A stretch of 64,000 bases of DNA from the NCBI RefSeq assembly GCF_003967555.1, contig NZ_BIFS01000001.1, positions 5,828,001 to 5,892,000 on the forward strand. Reading direction: 5' to 3'. The notes below the pieces were generated by a model that worked only from the letters and a program-made list of their open reading frames with translations, was not told where the DNA came from and ran no database searches. A program made the position numbers and the translations under genes. Positions 35,728 through 43,710 of the stretch are shown here, in pieces. The DNA comes from Dictyobacter kobayashii. Lineage in GTDB: Bacteria; Chloroflexota; Ktedonobacteria; Ktedonobacterales; Ktedonobacteraceae. Positions within the stretch are counted from its first letter, which is position 1, and each line of letters starts with the position of its first letter.

Positions 35728-37646
35728 ATGCCACTCCTCACTCTCCTGGCAAAATATAGTGGCGCAGTTATGACCGACATCCATAAACATTTACCTAAAA
35801 TTGTGAAACTGGTACGTACCGCCATTAGTGCAGCCCCACGTGATCCAGATGCATTGGCCTGGGAAGCCAGCAAGCAAAGTATTAGAGACCAACTGAGCGC
35901 TTTTCTTCCCGCCAGTTATGGTATCGGCAACGGACCCATCATCAATGCTGCGGGACAAAGTTCCTTTCCAGTAGATATCATCATTTACGATAAAACCAGA
36001 GCCACCAACGAAGCGCTTACCGAAACGTCGACCGCTTGTAGTCTCAAGAGTGTCCTGGTGGCCCTGCAGTTCACTTCAGCGCTCCAACTTGCCGGGCCTG
36101 ATCCCGCACTGGAGACTATGCGGAGCGTCAAAAGATTACAGCCCTATCGTCAAATTCCCATAGCCAATAAAAGTGAGCCAGTTGTAAGTACGCGTAATGA
36201 GCGTCTGCCCCGACAGGCCTTTCCGCTGGGGATTGTTTTTGCGCGGGGACATGAGCCAGGTAGGGGTGAGCCATTGGATGCGCATGAAACGTTCTGCCAG
36301 CGCTTCTCGGCCCTGGTCACGGGCTATACTGTGGGGGAGCGCCCCGATTATATCTATGTGTTAGAGCGAGAGGTATATTATCGCAATCCAGTCCTCGATG
36401 GGCGTGGTTTGAAGGGCTTTGAGCTCGGTGTGTGTTGGGAGCCAGATCACCAGAATGCTGAAAGTTGTTATGTGTGCAAGGAGCGTTCTTTTCGTCGGCA
36501 CTTTTATTATGCACACATGTGTCCCAATTGCGGTGATTTGAATTATGTGAAGCGTCTGCAAACAGCGGACCTGCATGGCTCTGTCGCCCTGGTGACCGGT
36601 GGACGCTTGCATATCGGGCAGGCAGTAGCCTTGAAGCTTTTGCGCGCCGGGGCCAGCGTGATTATCACCACCCGTTTCCCGCATGACGCGGCCAGGCGCT
36701 ATGCGCAGGAAGCTGATTTTGCTAGCTGGAGCGAACGCCTGGAGATCTATGGTCTGGATCTGCGCCAGTTAGCTGCTATTCAACGCTGCACCGCATATAT
36801 CCAGCAGCAGTATGGACGGCTCGACATCCTGATCAACAACGCTGCCCAGACCGTGCGCCGTCCTCCCGCTTTTTATGCCCACCTGATGGATTTTGAGCTG
36901 CAATCTTCCACAGAGCTACCAGCGGCCTTGCAACCGCTCTTAAAAAGTGAGCTGTCCAACGCGCTACCGATTACCAGTCAAGCTAGCGAGGTTGAAGCGC
37001 TTGAATTCGTGTCAGGCGGCAGCCAGCATAGCTTGATCCCTGCACTAGCGCCGAGCGTCCTGCCATGCTATCTCAGATCCCCTTGATCGCGGGTGATGAG
37101 CATAGCGACCCCGAGCATTTCCCCCCTGCAACTTATGATCGAGATGGGCAGCAGCTGGATCTGCGACCAGTGAATAGCTGGACCATGCGCTTGCAAGAGC
37201 TTTCCATTCCAGAAATTGTCGAGGTACAGCTGGTCAATTCGATTGCCCCTACCGTGTTGATACAACAACTGGCGCCCTTGATGCGTACAGCTCGAAGTGT
37301 ACAACCTCGGTATACTCATATTATCAACGTATCCGCGATTGAAGGACAATTCGCGGGCCACAAAACCGGGGCTCATCCACATACAAATATGGCGAAAGCG
37401 GCGTTAAATATGTTAACCTTAACCATGGCGACAGATTTAGCCGCTGAAGGTATCGCAATTAACAGTGTCGATCCCGGTTGGATCTCGCAGCAGGTCCCTT
37501 ATGGGCAACGCATTGCGGACCATAAACTTCCATTGGATGAGGTCGATGCCGCCGCCCGGATCTGTGACCTGATCTTTGTCGCCGCGCAGGGTGGCCAGGC
37601 GGAGTACGGAAGATTCTGGAAAGATTATCTGGTTGCCCCCTGGTAG
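35728..37646 (+). CDS. Three-part protein: DUF6602-like domain, zinc ribbon and atypical SDR, frame broken
   Basis: About 639 residues after repair of one missing base at 37063-37064. Residues 20-215 resemble DUF6602 (RDQLSAFLPASYGIGNGPII ... FPVDIIIYDK), a nuclease-like fold of unknown role. Around 250-275 is a zinc ribbon (CYVCKERSFRRHFYYAHMCP, CPNCGD). From 290 on is a short-chain dehydrogenase: VTGGRLHIGQAVALKLLRAG, LDILINNAAQ, HIINVSAIEG and NMAKAALNM. The normal YxxxK is TNMAK, so Thr replaces the catalytic Tyr, and the Ser-to-Lys distance is 21 rather than 17 residues. GGGAG precedes the ATG. The reaction is unknown. An error merging two genes is possible but the frame is open across the joint. 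Confidence 0.75.
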
Positions 37647-37788
37647 CCATCTTACCAGCAACGCCCTGGCAGGATATATCATAATGATGTATCGGTGTCA
37701 GACCAGACCAGACCTGCGCTGCGGACAACCCGGATTGTCTGTCATCTACTGATGATCAACGAGATTGTTTAACAGGAAAGGAACGTTC

Positions 37789-38157
37789 ATGAAAGTCGCA
37801 TATATTTTCAGTTCATCGGGCCACAACGTCAGCTATAAGCTGGGAAAGATGATTTTGCCCCAGCTTGAGGAGCAGCGCCATGGTGCTGAGGTGGTGGGCA
37901 TGTTCTTCTTCGACGACAATACTTTTGCTTTACGCAAAGGTGATCCTCTGGGTGAGCGTCTGAGTGCAGTGGCTCGCGAGCAGGGTATTCTGCTGATGCT
38001 GTGCGATCAGTGCGCCAGTGAGCGTGGCCTGGCCGTCCAAAATGGTGAAGGGACTTATGATCCTGTTGATACCGTTGAGGGTGTCCGCGTGGGGTGTTTT
38101 CCTGATCTCTATGCTGCCCTGGAGGGGAATCCACCCGACCAGGTAATTACTCTCTAA
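37789..38157 (+). CDS. DsrE-family protein
   Basis: 122 residues with the DsrE/TusD-type alpha/beta fold: MKVAYIFSSSGHNVSYKLGK, VVGMFFFDDNTFALRKGDPL and LLMLCDQCASERGLA. The C-x-x-C (CDQC) is placed where sulfur-relay DsrE proteins hold their active Cys. It may carry persulfide sulfur; no partner is near. AGGAAAGGAAC lies before the ATG at 37789. It follows the SDR fusion by 140 bases on the same strand, perhaps co-transcribed. Confidence 0.8.
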   Translation: MKVAYIFSSSGHNVSYKLGKMILPQLEEQRHGAEVVGMFFFDDNTFALRKGDPLGERLSAVAREQGILLMLCDQCASERGLAVQNGEGTYDPVDTVEGVRVGCFPDLYAALEGNPPDQVITL

Positions 38158-38191
38158 GAGAGAGTACGCATACACGTTCGATTTTTTTGTG

Positions 38192-38233
38192 GTTAATTGC
38201 AGAAATTGCAAAAAAGTATTTTCTGCAATTAAC
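38192..38233 (+). terminator. Stem-loop after the DsrE gene
   Basis: GTTAATTGCAGAA and TTCTGCAATTAAC are perfect 13-bp arms. No T-tract follows, but one precedes it (ATTTTTTTG). The ends GTTAAT/ATTAAC recur in the hairpin at 57597-57632. Confidence 0.55.
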
Positions 38234-38240
38234 GGATGTT

Positions 38241-38570
38241 TTATCCCCTGAAAAATCCTGGATGGCTGGATGATGCCTTGAGATCCGGGAAAGACTTTTC
38301 TACATTGTTCTCCTCTGACACCAAGCGAAAGCTTTCATTGTCGCGCATCTGCTGAACGCTCATTCCAGTATCTCTAGGAAAACCCGATAGCGCGTAACGT
38401 GTTGCCAGGCTTGATGTAAAACTCTCAAGTTCGTTATTGAGACTTTTTGCGATACACCACTCCGTTTTAACATAGAAACCCAGGTATCTTGAGCCTGCGT
38501 ATGATCCATGTATGTTCATGCGTCTTTTTTTACCCTCTATTCTTGCATCTGTGTTGTACAGTTGAGACAT
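38241..38570 (-). CDS. Doubtful small ORF
   Basis: 109 codons, no recognised family, no good ribosome site (GGATC directly before the ATG) and no membrane segment. It is listed because it fills most of a 600-base space without any other gene; it may be chance. Confidence 0.2.
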   Translation of the reverse strand: MSQLYNTDARIEGKKRRMNIHGSYAGSRYLGFYVKTEWCIAKSLNNELESFTSSLATRYALSGFPRDTGMSVQQMRDNESFRLVSEENNVEKSFPDLKASSSHPGFFRG

Positions 38571-38760
38571 GATCCAGAAAAAGCCCGGCCAGCTTGGATT
38601 GGAGATGCATGCATGCAGCCTCCTGCGAGATCTGCCGAAGTCAGGTGAGTGTTCTCACTTGTCCAGGCTCCTATGCTTTCAGATGGTATACGAGAGCATG
38701 GCAGATAGAAGCAGCAGAAAGAGAAGATAATGGTACAGTGAAAACAACGGAGGGAGACCA

Positions 38761-40062
38761 ATGATGCACGCAGAAAGAGCATATACGACACTTGACGACT
38801 GGATTGCACACGAGGTGATCCCATTCTCGATCGATTCTCGCCCGGACTTCAATGCCGCCGTTGATACGGTGATCAACTCATCTGGCGATAGGGTAGAATT
38901 GCTTGGCTTTGGAGAAGCACTCCATGGAGGAGAAGAGCTGCTTGTTCTGCGCAACCGACTCTTCCAACGCCTTGTAGAAGCCCATGGATACAGCGCCATT
39001 GCCGTTGAGAGCAGTTTTCCTCGGGGACCCATCATCAACGAATACGTACTTGGCCGCGGTCCGGCAACCTATGAGGCAGTGCAGGATACTGGATGGAGCC
39101 ACGGTTTTGGAACGTTCGAAGCGAACCGAGAACTGGTCGAGTGGATGAGACACTACAATGCTGATCCAGCGCACCAGAGAAAACTCCAGTTCTATGGGTT
39201 CGATGGCCCGACCGATATGATCACAGATAGTCCCCGCCAGACACTGCACTTTGTGCTCGATTACCTCAGCTCAGTTGATGAGGCCCTCGGCCAGGAGTAT
39301 CAAAATCGCATCGACCCGTTGCTCGGCCAGGACTCTGCCTGGGAGAATCCGGCTGCCGCGCTCGACCCGACGCAAGCGATAGGTCGATCACCGGAGGCAA
39401 CCGCGCTGCGGATCGAGACCGAGGATCTGATTTCAGAGCTGCTCGTGCGCCGTCCCGAACTGGTCGCGAAGAGCGACGAGAGCCGCTATCGGGAATCCAT
39501 CCACTATGCTGTGGCGGCTCGGCAGCTCCTGAACTTTCATGCAGAGTTAGCGCAAACGTCCGCTAAACGCGAGGCCCGCCTGCTCGGTATCCGTGCCGCA
39601 ATGATGGCAGAGAATCTGGCGTACATCGTCTCCCGTGAACAGGGGCGAGGCAACATCCTGGTCTTTGCCCACAATAGTCATCTCAAGCGTGGAAAGGTGC
39701 AATGGCAATGGGGGAAAGAGACGGTGATCTGGTGGCCCGTTGGCTCTCATCTTCATGAAATGTTCGGCCGCCGCTATGCCGTCATCGGCTCAGCCGTAGG
39801 CGAATCGCCAGCCAACGGGATCGGCCAGCCAGAAGCCGGGACGCTTGAGGCGCGGTTAACATCCGCTCCCGGGCCAGCGCGGTTCATTCCCACACATCAA
39901 GGGCAAGGACTTCCTGCAAAGGAAATTGCGGCACTTCCGATTCGCTCTGGCAGTAAGAAGAACGGTTCCTATGTGGAATTGCTCAACGCCCAAAGCTTCA
40001 CCGATTTCGATTGGTTAGCTGTCCTGGATACAACGGCATACAACGGGTGGGGCCATTTCTAG
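38761..40062 (+). CDS. Erythromycin esterase-family protein
   Basis: 433 residues matching the Ere family across its length: LLGFGEALHGGEELLVLRNR (catalytic His/Glu region), IAVESSFPRGP, WMRHYNADP, LQFYGFDGP, and NILVFAHNSHLKRG with the second active-site His. Known members hydrolyse the macrolide lactone ring; others have unknown targets, so resistance is possible but not proven. GGAGGG precedes the ATG. Single gene with its own terminator. Confidence 0.88.
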   Translation: MMHAERAYTTLDDWIAHEVIPFSIDSRPDFNAAVDTVINSSGDRVELLGFGEALHGGEELLVLRNRLFQRLVEAHGYSAIAVESSFPRGPIINEYVLGRGPATYEAVQDTGWSHGFGTFEANRELVEWMRHYNADPAHQRKLQFYGFDGPTDMITDSPRQTLHFVLDYLSSVDEALGQEYQNRIDPLLGQDSAWENPAAALDPTQAIGRSPEATALRIETEDLISELLVRRPELVAKSDESRYRESIHYAVAARQLLNFHAELAQTSAKREARLLGIRAAMMAENLAYIVSREQGRGNILVFAHNSHLKRGKVQWQWGKETVIWWPVGSHLHEMFGRRYAVIGSAVGESPANGIGQPEAGTLEARLTSAPGPARFIPTHQGQGLPAKEIAALPIRSGSKKNGSYVELLNAQSFTDFDWLAVLDTTAYNGWGHF

Positions 40063-40114
40063 AAGGCTGGAGCGCACGTTCCGAGCAATAACGACCTCCC
40101 TCGGAGATGCTTCA

Positions 40115-40151
40115 CGATGTAGTAAATATGCCTCGCGTATTTACTACATCG
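40115..40151. terminator. Bidirectional stem-loop between convergent genes
   Basis: CGATGTAGTAAATA and TATTTACTACATCG, perfect 14-bp arms around nine bases, between the Ere-like stop (40062) and the histidine kinase stop (40167). It likely ends both transcripts. Confidence 0.7.
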
Positions 40152-40166
40152 CATTATCAGCTTTAT

Positions 40167-41803
40167 CTAAGCGTGGGTTGGGTGTTCGGGTTGGGGGGTG
40201 CATAGTGGTAGCGTAAAGAAAAATGTGGACCCAACGCCTTCTTTGGATTCAAACCAGATACTTCCACTGTGGCACTTGATCAGTTCTCGACATAAGTAGA
40301 GTCCCAGACCGGTTCCACCGATGTGCATAGCCTTGACATTATCGGCGCGCATAAAACGACCGAAAATACGTGACTGCTGCTCGGCAGGAATGCCCAGGCC
40401 TTGATCCTGTACCTTGAACAATGCTTCGTGCGTGGCGAGATTTTCCGTAATTGTTACATCGATAGGGCCACCCTGAGGGCTATATTTGATCGCGTTGGAG
40501 AGCAGGTTGGTGATAACCTGTTCGATGCGGGCGGCATCGACAAATACAGATAGCTCATTCAAGGGTGTATGCAGCTTGATTTGATGGAGCTGTGTTGTAA
40601 GTTGTAGCTGATCAATGATATTCCTTGTCAGCGCGATCAGGTCGGTTGTCGTCGGCTCGATCTTAAGGTGACCTGACTGCAGGCGTGTGACATCCACCAG
40701 ATCTTCTGTGATTTTACTTAATTGATGCGTGGCCTGGCGCATATCACGCAGAATTTTTTCCTGGCGCTCATCCAGCTTTTGTCCCTTGCCGCGTTCGGAA
40801 CGGCTGACCAGCATATCGGTGCCCATCGCCAGTATCGTTACCGGGGTGCGCAGCTCGTGGGTTGCCAGGTTGATAAACTCATCTTTGAGGGCTTCGGCCT
40901 CTTTAAGGGTTGACACATCCTGGTGAACGACCAACGCCACCTGGTCCCACATATTGTCATCCGAATTTGGAATATCAATAAGAGGGCCACTGATAGAGGG
41001 ATGGAGTGTACAGAGATCGGTAAGGGGAATCGCGCTTACCAGAATCGGGATGGTCGTGCCGTCCGAGCGGCGGACCACCTCTTGCATCTGGTTGATGCTC
41101 TCGCCAGTCATGACTGCTCGCCAGGTTGCTAGATCGTGCAACGTCAGGAGTTTACCATCAGCGCTTAGCAGCTCAATATGATTGGTGTCCAGAAAATCCT
41201 GCAAGGGTTGTCCAGGATGCCATGACGCTCCCCAGACCTGCGAGGCGACCCGGTTAGCCAGGATAAAACGAGCTCTGGTCCGCGAACAAGATAGATGCTC
41301 ACAGGGACTTCATCCAGAATTAATTGCAAAATATCCAGGCGCGCCTCGCGCTCCGCACGTATCTTTTGCTCAAATTGGGCCAGGCGGCGCCGCTCGGTCA
41401 CATCGCGGTTAATCTCCAAAATAGCAACGGGGATCCCCTTCTCATCGCGATCCAGCACCTGTCGACTCTCTACAACAACCTGTTTATCATCGCGACCCAT
41501 ATGGACAAGATCGCCTTCCCAGTATCCCTCATCGATTAATTGTTGGTCGACTGCTTCTCTTGATGCCGGAAATTGTGTCTGGAGCAGGCGATGGCTGCAT
41601 TGACCAATGACCTCTTGTGCTGTCCACCCATACAGATGCTCAGCTCCTCGGTTCCAGAACACAATACGACTCTGAGAATCACGCACAATAATGGCATCAT
41701 GGGCCAGTTCGAGTAGGCGTCCTTGCAAATGGTGCAGGCTTGATTCAGGCATATAAGCCTGTGTCAGAGCTGCCTGTTGACTATCCTGTGAATTGAAGTG
41801 CAT
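40167..41803 (-). CDS. PAS-domain sensor histidine kinase, frame broken
   Basis: About 545 residues. Two PAS domains (AHDAIIVRDSQSRIVFWNRGAEHLYG; the second from about 165) precede the kinase core: ATHELRTPVTI (phospho-His), NLLSNAIKYSP (N box), DQGLGIPAE and GGTGLGLYLCREL (G boxes). It has no membrane helix, so it senses inside the cell, perhaps redox or light through a PAS ligand. One missing base in the A-run at 41265-41268 splits it; repair restores ELVFILANRVASQVWG. The ATG at 41803 follows GGAGGG. No response regulator is adjacent. Confidence 0.9.
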
Positions 41804-41921
41804 GTGCCCTCCATTTTCGCTGAACACCGTTTGCCTTTGCTCGATAATAGCTTGTGCTTACCCAACAAACATAGAAACATATCAAACATATCTATAATAT
41901 AACAAGCTCATAGTATTTTCC

Positions 41922-41939
41922 ACTCACCTCGAGGTGAGT
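41922..41939. promoter_or_regulatory. Perfect 18-bp palindrome
   Basis: ACTCACCTCGAGGTGAGT is a perfect palindrome in the divergent spacer, 119 bases upstream of the histidine kinase start and about 255 upstream of the RHH-Clp_N start. Probably a binding site for an unidentified regulator. Confidence 0.55.
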
Positions 41940-42090
41940 TGTCAGCAGACCAATTACGCTCTTTAATGAAGACACACAAGCACTTATAACTGTGGGCAAT
42001 CGTCAGTATCAGCACGACGGCAAGCAGCCAAACGTCTCACAATGGTCTCGTTACTGGCTAATGCGACTGTTTAATGGTTGAGATATTGCG

Positions 42091-42120
42091 TTGACAATGT
42101 GGTATATACGGTGGTATACT
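42091..42120 (+). promoter_or_regulatory. Sigma-70 promoter of the RHH-Clp_N gene
   Basis: TTGACA (42091-42096) and TATACT (42115-42120), 18-base spacer, 74 bases before the start. The spacer and -10 element are covered by the left arm of the inverted repeat. Confidence 0.75.
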
Positions 42121-42152
42121 TCCTACATTAGAAATACCACCGTATATACCAC
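42099..42152. promoter_or_regulatory. 19-bp perfect inverted repeat over the promoter
   Basis: GTGGTATATACGGTGGTAT (42099-42117) and its exact reverse complement (42134-42152) are 16 bases apart. Each arm itself contains GTGGTAT twice, as expected for a ribbon-helix-helix protein that binds repeated short sites. It overlaps the promoter spacer and start point, so it should be an autoregulatory operator; a hairpin in the mRNA leader is an alternative. Confidence 0.7.
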
Positions 42153-42193
42153 TATATTCATCAGGAAAAAGGAACAGAGAGAGGTATAGTTTT

Positions 42194-42781
42194 ATGCCAT
42201 CCAGCAAAGATCGTCAGCGTATCGAAGTTCCGGTCCACTTCTATGAGCAGCTGGCGCAGATCGCCGAGACCGAGGATCGCACGATTACCAGCGTGCTCAA
42301 CCAGCTGTTGTTTCAAGCATTGATGAGCTATCAGCCGACATGGATACCCAGTAAACATCTCAGTCGCTTCAATGGACATGCCCAGCATGTACTCGTGCTG
42401 GCACGTGAGGAGGCTTCATCCTTTGATCACAATTATATTGGAACCGAGCATCTGTTATTGGGCCTGCGCGAGCAAGATGGTCTCGCAGCCCTGGCGCTGG
42501 ATAAGTTGGGCGTTAAACTCGATTTTGTTCGGGCGGCGGTTGAGGAGAAGATAGGGCGTGGAGACCAACCTGTGCAGGAGGAGATAGACTACGTGCCCCG
42601 CGCTCGCAAGGTGCTCTCACTGGCGCTGGACGAAGCAGAGCGGCAGGGAAGTGCCTACGTTCGCACCGAGCATATCCTACTGGGAATTGTACGCGATGGT
42701 GGTGGTGTCGGCGCGGATATTCTCGATACCCTTGGGGTGTTGGGAAAGGTACGCGCCCAGGTTTTCGAGCTGCTCGGCTAG
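42194..42781 (+). CDS. RHH-like N-terminus fused to a Clp N-domain, no ATPase
   Basis: 195 residues. Residues 8-48 (RQRIEVPVHFYEQLAQIAE, DRTITSVLNQLLFQAL) look like a ribbon-helix-helix DNA-binding domain. Residues 58-195 are a complete double-repeat Clp N-domain (ARE EASSFDHNYIGTEHLLLGL; ALDEAERQGSAYVRTEHILL), the substrate/adaptor-binding module of ClpC, but no AAA+ part follows. GAGAGAGG lies before the ATG. It may be a regulator whose activity or stability depends on phospho-Arg or adaptors that bind Clp N-domains. Self-regulation is suggested by the upstream inverted repeat. Confidence 0.8.
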   Translation: MPSSKDRQRIEVPVHFYEQLAQIAETEDRTITSVLNQLLFQALMSYQPTWIPSKHLSRFNGHAQHVLVLAREEASSFDHNYIGTEHLLLGLREQDGLAALALDKLGVKLDFVRAAVEEKIGRGDQPVQEEIDYVPRARKVLSLALDEAERQGSAYVRTEHILLGIVRDGGGVGADILDTLGVLGKVRAQVFELLG

Positions 42782-42825
42782 CCCTTCACCTGCTTAAAAA
42801 AGGCGATCAAGGAAGGAGAAACGGC

Positions 42826-43620
42826 GTGACAGAAAGCAGTGAAATTTGGACTGGCAAGGCCAGCAGTTACGATCGGGCGCGCCCGACGCCGCCACCGGCT
42901 TTGCTCGATCTGCTGTCACAGTTGATTCAGCTGCCGCATCCCGCCCTGGTGGTGGATCTGGGCAGCGGGACCGGGCTGTCAAGCGCGATCTGGGGTGAGC
43001 GGGCCGAGCGCGTGATTGGGATCGAACCCAATGCCGACATGCGCGAAGAGGCCGACCGCAAAATCGAGGGCTATCCCTACGCGGCACACATTGAGTATCG
43101 AGAGGGACTTGCCCAGCAGACGGGCCTGCCTGATGGATGTGCTGATATCGTCACGTGCGCCCAGGCGTTCCACTGGATGGAACCGACGGCGACCCTGGCC
43201 GAGATCGCTCGCATTCTACGATCCGGAGGGCTCTTTGCGGCCTATGACTATGATTGGCCACCAGCAATCACCTGGGAGCTTGATCTGCTCGCTCAGGAGT
43301 GTAGCAAGCGCCTGGTAGAGCTTGTTCGGAAGCGCGGACTGCCTCAGAACCTGAAGATATGGTCAAAGGACAGGCATCTCGACCACATGCGCGAGAGTGC
43401 TCATTTCCGCTTCACTCGTGAGGTGCTGCTTCATCATATCGAGCAAGGAGATGCGGCACGGTTTCTTGAGGCGATACGGAGCAATGCGTTCAGCCAGCAG
43501 TTCCAGTTCACCGACCAGGAGATCGGTCTGGATCGCCTCAGCAACGCTGCGTTCCAATCTCTTGGGTCCGCATCCATCCCCTGGTATATAAGTTACCGGG
43601 TCTGGATCGGGATCAAGTGA
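42826..43620 (+). CDS. Class I SAM-dependent methyltransferase
   Basis: 264 residues. Motif I VVDLGSGTGLSSAIWG, motif II VIGIEPNADM, and CADIVTCAQAFHWMEP, the Methyltransf_11 pattern also seen in ubiquinone/trans-aconitate-type enzymes. The GTG start is behind AAGGAAGGAG. It lies 44 bases after the RHH-Clp_N stop on the same strand, so an operon is likely. Substrate unknown. Confidence 0.87.
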   Translation: MTESSEIWTGKASSYDRARPTPPPALLDLLSQLIQLPHPALVVDLGSGTGLSSAIWGERAERVIGIEPNADMREEADRKIEGYPYAAHIEYREGLAQQTGLPDGCADIVTCAQAFHWMEPTATLAEIARILRSGGLFAAYDYDWPPAITWELDLLAQECSKRLVELVRKRGLPQNLKIWSKDRHLDHMRESAHFRFTREVLLHHIEQGDAARFLEAIRSNAFSQQFQFTDQEIGLDRLSNAAFQSLGSASIPWYISYRVWIGIK

Positions 43621-43710
43621 GTGCGGGGAGGTGAAAAAGCAACGATCGTTTGCGCGGTCTCTGATGACAGGAGAAGGGCAGTCGCAGGAAAGAAAGTAAT
43701 ACAAGCGGCT

